Shown here one piece after another: positions 7,264 to 10,548 of a stretch of 10,548 nucleotides of DNA; positions within the stretch are counted from its first letter, which is position 1, and the number at the start of each line of letters is the position of its first letter. Below the pieces are notes generated by a model, which did not search any database, was not told where the DNA came from, and saw only the letters and a list, made by a program, of their open reading frames with translations. This DNA comes from Physocladia obscura (lineage: Eukaryota > Chytridiomycota > Chytridiomycetes > Chytridiales > Chytriomycetaceae): the NCBI GenBank assembly GCA_027596945.1, contig JADGJH010001343.1:1-10548 (forward strand), read 5' to 3'. The position numbers and the translations under genes were made by a program.

Positions 7264-8176
7264 ATGGCCACTTCGGCAAGTACTAACGACACTATTACGC
7301 TTTACACAAACCACCGTTGCCCTTGTAAGTCTATGCTTCCGGTTTCTGCTAATCCACGGGATAGTCTGCGCGATCAAAGTGAACTTTACTGAACGCGAAA
7401 CACACAAAAAAAAGGGGCTCATCGCGCACACATTGCCCTCAACGAACTGAAGATTCCGTTTACGGAAGTTATTATCGACTTGGACACACCGCGCACCGCT
7501 GAGTATCTGGCGATTAATCCGCGCGGTCTTGTTCCTTCAATCAACTGGAACGGGAACATTATCACCGAATCTGCTATTGTTGCGCAGTTCCTCGCTGACG
7601 CGTATCCGTCGCATCTGTTGCCGCCATCAAATACGCCTGATGCTCCCTTGCGCCGCGCGCGAATCAATTTCTTTGTCGACACTTTTTTGTAAGTATCTGT
7701 TTGCTTGGTAATAATAGTTGATTAAACTGACACACTTTTATTTAGCACCAAGTTCCAGAACCATCTCTTCAAGCTATACAGTGCAAAGTCTGACCAAGAG
7801 ATTGAGGACGCCGTGAACGTTGCTGTTGCCGGTGCTGTTAAAGAAGTTGAACCATTGCTATCTGATGCTTCTCCATTTTTTGGTGGCAGCGATGAACTTA
7901 CATTGGCTGAAGTTTGTATTCAATCCACAACTCTTTTTTCATTTCAATCGCTGAATTCTTTTGCAGGTTCTCACAGGGTCTTTTGTTATCCGTCTCATTA
8001 CACTCGCCAAAGCGCATGTGTATCCATCTAGCATTCTGGAAAAACTCAGCCAGCAAACTCCAAATTTTTACAAGTGGGCTGAAGCTGTGGCTCAACACCC
8101 AAGTGTCACTTCCATTTTTGATGCAGAGGCAAATGTTGCATCAGCGAAGGCTCGTATTGCTAAGCTTCAAGCTTGA
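7264..8176 (+). CDS. Glutathione S-transferase (4 exons)
   Basis: Glutathione transferases are cytosolic enzymes that conjugate glutathione to electrophiles or reduce disulfides. Exons are 7264-7324, 7415-7688, 7746-7911 and 7967-8176, with phases 1, 2 and 0, giving 236 residues, a normal length. The thioredoxin-like N-domain (about 10-88) begins with a CPW motif (C19-P20-W21) formed across intron 1 and continues AHRAHIALNELKIPF. It carries NPRGLVPSI with cis-Pro P61 and the glutathione-binding E72-S73. The helical C-domain spans about 100-225 (FFTKFQNHLFKLY, DELTLAEVLTGSFVIRL). A cysteine at the CP[WY] position resembles omega-type or glutathionyl-reductase-like classes more than Tyr/Ser classes, which is a tentative inference. 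Intron 1 ends in an A-rich rather than pyrimidine-rich acceptor, and intron 3 has a GTTTGT donor. The reading frame and protein similarity still require these sites. Confidence 0.93.
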
Positions 8177-8208
8177 AGATGAATCAAAGATGGAAAATCG
8201 GTGTATGA

Positions 8209-8214
8209 ATAAAA
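8209..8214 (+). terminator. AATAAA polyadenylation signal of the GST gene
   Basis: AATAAA lies 33 bases after the GST stop codon. A second A/T-rich AATAAA-like block follows within 15 bases. Either could direct 3' processing. Confidence 0.5.
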
Positions 8215-8244
8215 AAACAAATAAATTTACGGAACTATTCAATT

Positions 8245-8280
8245 GAAAATAATAATAATAAAAAAATAAAAATAAAAAAA
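8245..8280 (+). repeat. A-rich (AAT)n simple repeat
   Basis: Four to five AAT units run into AAAAAATAAAAATAAAAAAA directly downstream of the GST gene. This is low-complexity DNA without recognisable function. Confidence 0.8.
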
Positions 8281-8320
8281 GGTATCGGGAATCAGAAAGG
8301 AGGGATTAATAGGTTGCATA

Positions 8321-8473
8321 CTATTTAAATTTGTGTTGCTTGTCATTAGATTTTGGAAACAAGAAACAGAAGCTTAGAATCTTAGATGCTAGCACCACCA
8401 TACCCAATGATGACCAAGGGTCATGCAAATACAAATTGGTGTTCTGATTTTGTGCTACAAATGAAATTGACAT
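8321..8473 (-). CDS. Possible 50-residue membrane peptide, unknown
   Basis: A minus-strand ATG at 8473 opens 50 codons to a TAG at 8321-8323. The peptide has a polar start (SISFVAQNQNTNLYLHDPW), a hydrophobic stretch GMVVLASKILSFCFLF long enough for one short membrane helix, and a basic end (PKSNDKQHKFK). The frame also extends upstream without a stop into a poly-A/T tract, and CAG occurs just before the ATG, so it could be the last exon of a spliced gene. I recognise no family. It lies in a 600-bp gap between GST and the next gene. A chance ORF is quite possible. Confidence 0.25.
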   Translation of the reverse strand: MSISFVAQNQNTNLYLHDPWSSLGMVVLASKILSFCFLFPKSNDKQHKFK

Positions 8474-8509
8474 CCTGAAAACGTTATCAACGGCAAAAAA
8501 GGCATCAAA

Positions 8510-8774
8510 ATTCAAAAAAAAAAAAATTAGAAATTTTTTCTCAAATTTCACAGATACTTAAACATTCTATAGTATCCAAACCAAATAACTCACTATTTCA
8601 ACTTTTTGGTCTTCTTATTTTTATTCTTTTTTTATTGTTTTTTTTTATATTGAATTTTACACAGGTGCCATTTAATTTCTATTTGTTTATATTTTTTCTG
8701 CAAAAAACAAAAACGAATTTCTAGCAAATTCTATATTACGTGATATCGCATTTTTAAACAAAGCAACTTTCAAG
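8510..8774. other. AT-rich spacer upstream of the 240-aa gene
   Basis: It contains a run of 13 A (8514-8526) and T-rich blocks around 8615-8648. No gene or clear motif was seen. It presumably holds the promoter of the gene starting at 8775. Confidence 0.5.
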
Positions 8775-9497
8775 ATGGAATACAATATAAAATCTTTCCA
8801 AGCATTAATTTCCCACGATTACAACACCATCAGAAAATCTGACAAAAAATTTCATTATCAAGTCAACGCAAAACCAATTGCTATAAACCTGTCCAAAACG
8901 CCGCAAATGAATACCGCACCGTTACCATTCCCATTAATACTAGCGATGGCCGAGCCAGATATTGCCGGCCGTCACACAGTTGCTTGTGCGGGTGTTCCAA
9001 TCGTGCGTCGTGCAACGTCAAATCCGCAAACATTGCATCACAGTATTTATAATCAAAGCATTCGCGATAACAGCAAAAGCAGCAATGCTATCAAATACCG
9101 GCCATTGCGCATACCAATGATTCCTCTCACTAGTATTTCGCGAACAAAAAATACACACACCCTTCCTTTGGCGCCTCCGAAAATGATTTCCGTCCGTCAT
9201 ACAACTGCAAATCTCATGAATTCACAATCACATTCTCGGTCAATTTTGCCAGGAAATATTCATGACCGTCGTCTTGATGCCGATGAGCAGCAGCAGCAAC
9301 AGCGTCCGTCACTTCGAAAACTCGAAAAGAAGCTGAAAAGAATCTCAATACAGATGGACGGCTTGAAGCTTCTTGAAGAGGAGCAGGATAGTGTGGAAGA
9401 TGAAACGGAATCTTTCGTTGTTCCAAATATGGTTGGGGGGGTTGTATTGCCATCGCGAAGTTTTTTGAAGCAAGGATCACGAAATACTGTTTCATGA
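8775..9497 (+). CDS. Hypothetical 240-residue protein with Gln run and C-terminal coiled coil
   Basis: This single open frame has no intron signals that would improve it. Most of the protein is basic and rich in Ser, Asn, Thr and His, likely disordered. Near residues 172-176 there is a five-Gln run, then a charged helical stretch (LRKLEKKLKRISIQM...LKLLEEEQDSVEDETESF) that could form a short coiled coil. No signal peptide, membrane helix or known catalytic motif is visible. The first 57 codons are more AT-rich than the rest, and ATG codons at 8907 and 8946 (M45, M58; the latter followed by GCC) are alternative starts. A tiny same-strand gene begins 39 nt after its stop. Not recognised; possibly a lineage-specific protein. 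Confidence 0.7.
   Translation: MEYNIKSFQALISHDYNTIRKSDKKFHYQVNAKPIAINLSKTPQMNTAPLPFPLILAMAEPDIAGRHTVACAGVPIVRRATSNPQTLHHSIYNQSIRDNSKSSNAIKYRPLRIPMIPLTSISRTKNTHTLPLAPPKMISVRHTTANLMNSQSHSRSILPGNIHDRRLDADEQQQQQRPSLRKLEKKLKRISIQMDGLKLLEEEQDSVEDETESFVVPNMVGGVVLPSRSFLKQGSRNTVS
9288..9302 (+). repeat. CAG/CAA trinucleotide run coding polyglutamine
   Basis: CAG-CAG-CAG-CAA-CAG encodes the five-Gln run of the 240-residue protein. It is short and interrupted by one CAA. Confidence 0.85.
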
Positions 9498-9498
9498 G

Positions 9499-9504
9499 AA
9501 TAAA
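9499..9504 (+). terminator. AATAAA directly after the 240-aa gene stop
   Basis: AATAAA begins one base after the TGA (9495-9497). If used, cleavage would fall at about 9515-9535, just before the ATG of the next gene, leaving a very short 3' UTR. Confidence 0.45.
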
Positions 9505-9536
9505 ATTTAACAAAAAACATTGGAAGTCTTACAAAA

Positions 9537-9722
9537 ATGGACAAAAACCAAAATGTTCTTATTACAGGAGTGCTTTGTTTTGGTGTTGGTGGTGAGTTAT
9601 ATTATATATCCTTCTTTATTTTATAATCATTGCAAACAGGCATAATTATATGGATGAAGCATAACTGCCCAAGATCATGGAATGATGGCAAAATGAGTCA
9701 TGATTTTTGTGTAAGCTGCTAG
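9537..9722 (+). CDS. Tiny spliced gene for a single-pass membrane peptide (45 aa, 2 exons)
   Basis: Exon 1 (9537-9591) joins exon 2 (9640-9722) across a 48-nt intron with a strong GTGAGT donor and an AACAG acceptor. The phase-1 junction gives MDKNQNVLITGVLCFGVGG-IIIWMKHNC, ending VSC-TAG. Residues 7-24 form one hydrophobic helix that continues smoothly across the splice junction, which supports the model. The N-terminus is short and polar, and the tail has NCPRSWNDGK and a Cys-x-x-Cys (C42, C45). Family is not recognised; it may be a small ER or mitochondrial membrane subunit. Behind the TAG the same frame is open for 42 more codons (see the next entry). A GTAAGC at 9711 could be a donor to a further exon. 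Too short for routine gene finders. Confidence 0.5.
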
Positions 9723-9851
9723 ACAAAAATTTCACACTGTGGAAATATGGTGTGTGTGAATGACAACATGTTCAACAAGATTGAACAGCAAGCACCAGCA
9801 ACCATGTACACAAACCTATCGGCAGTCGGCAATGCAATTGTTTCCGTTTGA
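9723..9851 (+). other. In-frame 42-codon extension behind the TAG of the tiny membrane gene
   Basis: Directly after the TAG (9720-9722) the same frame continues TKISHCGNMVCVNDNMFNK and then IEQQAPATMYTNLSAVGNA to a TGA at 9849-9851. The codons have purine-rich first positions and a protein-like composition, and two Cys add to the three Cys of the tail before the stop. This could be a readthrough extension, a recent nonsense mutation, a sequence error or an exon joined by the GTAAGC donor at 9711. The intervening GTAAGC...TAG is only 12 nt, too short for an ordinary intron. Confidence 0.35.
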
Positions 9852-10140
9852 CAAGCTGTAGAATGGGAAATGGGTGCTGTGTTAGTTTTTCACATCGAGG
9901 CGTTTTAGAAGCTTGATAGTACATCAAACGGGCACTTGCCTCTTTTTTTTTCTTCTAATGATTGAGAGGGCACTGGCTCAATTCCAGGTCAGGGTATATT
10001 TTTCCCAAACAAAACAAAAACAAAAATATACTTTATTTTGTGTTTTAAATCTTCTCTTCATTAAAATTTTTTGCTGATTTTAACTCTGTTAAGTATATGA
10101 TGATTGGGTGCAAATTGAGAAAGTTCAAAACATTTCGTAA
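9852..10140. other. Spacer with a tRNA T-arm-like hairpin and A-rich tail
   Basis: CTGG (9973-9976) and CCAG (9984-9987) pair around a 7-nt loop CTCAATT, like a tRNA T-arm with a B-box. An A-rich stretch follows (about 10007-10027). No anticodon arm, A-box or acceptor stem could be found upstream, so a tRNA gene is not supported; a SINE-like relic is possible. Otherwise nothing is recognised. Confidence 0.2.
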
Positions 10141-10185
10141 TAAAATCATTTATTCAGCTACAATCAAGACATGCAAAAACATTTC

Positions 10186-10525
10186 ATGCATTACAAACCA
10201 TATTCTAATTGGAAATTCATCACTGATATTAGTGCTGCAAAATACGTAGCAAATGGATTTAAATTGATGAAGCATCTGGAAATTCACAGAATCCTAATAA
10301 TACATAATAATAAATTTTGGAAATTTAAAATGCATTGGTATGAATAATTATGTCTTGTGTAACTTTTTTCCATTTAAAATGAATTCAGAATTTATGAAAT
10401 AAATTCTACTACATTATAAAAATTTAAAATGAATTCACAATTTAAAAAATGCATTGAAAATAAAAGAAATGCATTTTAAAATTTTTAATGCATTTTAAAT
10501 ACATTTTTAATGTCAATGATGCATT
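10186..10525 (+). repeat. Cluster of ATGCATT / TTTAAAATG repeats
   Basis: ATGCATT occurs six times (10186, 10330, 10449, 10469, 10488, 10519). TTTAAAATGAATTCA occurs twice, exactly 50 bases apart (10373-10387 and 10423-10437), and related TTTAAA blocks fill the remainder. The core ATGCAT is palindromic. The pattern may be a decayed tandem or satellite-like repeat. No gene is present in this AT-rich end of the window. Confidence 0.6.
10387..10407. repeat. Perfect 9-bp inverted repeat
   Basis: AGAATTTAT (10387-10395) and ATAAATTCT (10399-10407) are exact reverse complements around a GAA loop. It lies inside the repeat cluster, between the two 50-base-spaced copies. Confidence 0.75.
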
Positions 10526-10548
10526 CAACCCATAATTTATACATATTC

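Noticed and set aside
7246..7682. Minus-strand frames across the GST gene
   Set aside because: They oppose GST exons 1-2, whose protein is recognised.
9973..9987. tRNA gene at the T-arm-like hairpin
   Set aside because: Only a 4-bp stem with a 7-nt loop is present; no acceptor stem, D-arm or anticodon arm can be folded around it.
10186..10548. CRISPR array
   Set aside because: Copies are short, irregularly spaced and AT-rich, and the window is eukaryotic.

Overview
The window looks like nuclear DNA of an early-diverging fungus, most likely a chytrid (Batrachochytrium/Rhizophydiales type). The reasons are short GT-AG introns (44-90 nt), closely packed genes on both strands, AT-rich spacers with poly-T tracts and AATAAA signals, and an F-box-like/plant-type leucine-rich-repeat protein of a sort known to be expanded in chytrids. 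The lineage is an inference. No prokaryotic or viral features were seen.

Layout. Positions 1-2068 are AT-rich and hold no convincing intact gene. They contain a diverged direct repeat (20-74 and 1532-1585), two minus-strand coding-like relics (292-486, and 530-736, the latter weakly like a Ty1/copia RNase H end), an array of heat-shock-element pentamers (1379-1423) and a possible tiny ORF (1789-1935). A four-exon minus-strand gene (2069-3634) follows, predicted to join an HBS1-N/UBA-like helical module to an F-box-like segment and plant-type LRRs. Across a 200-bp divergent promoter lies a three-exon plus-strand gene of unknown function (3835-4585). It runs tail to tail, 22 nt apart, into a complete two-exon guanine deaminase gene (4608-6066, minus).

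Positions 6361-7190 hold coding-like but broken sequence on both strands. A four-exon glutathione S-transferase (7264-8176, plus) follows, then a spacer with A-rich simple repeats and a possible 50-residue membrane peptide (8321-8473, minus). Next are a single-exon unknown protein with a short glutamine run (8775-9497) and, 39 nt later, a tiny spliced gene for a single-pass membrane peptide (9537-9722). The reading frame of the latter stays open for 42 further codons behind one TAG. The last 700 bases are AT-rich spacer with a clustered ATGCATT repeat and a perfect hairpin.

The genes do not form an obvious pathway. Guanine deaminase belongs to purine catabolism and has two GATA-factor-type sites upstream. 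The transferase belongs to thiol and detoxification chemistry. The most unusual items are the HBS1-N-like/F-box/LRR fusion, the tiny membrane gene with an in-frame TAG and a Cys-containing extension, the heat-shock-element array with no adjacent gene, and the decayed coding stretch between the deaminase and the transferase.
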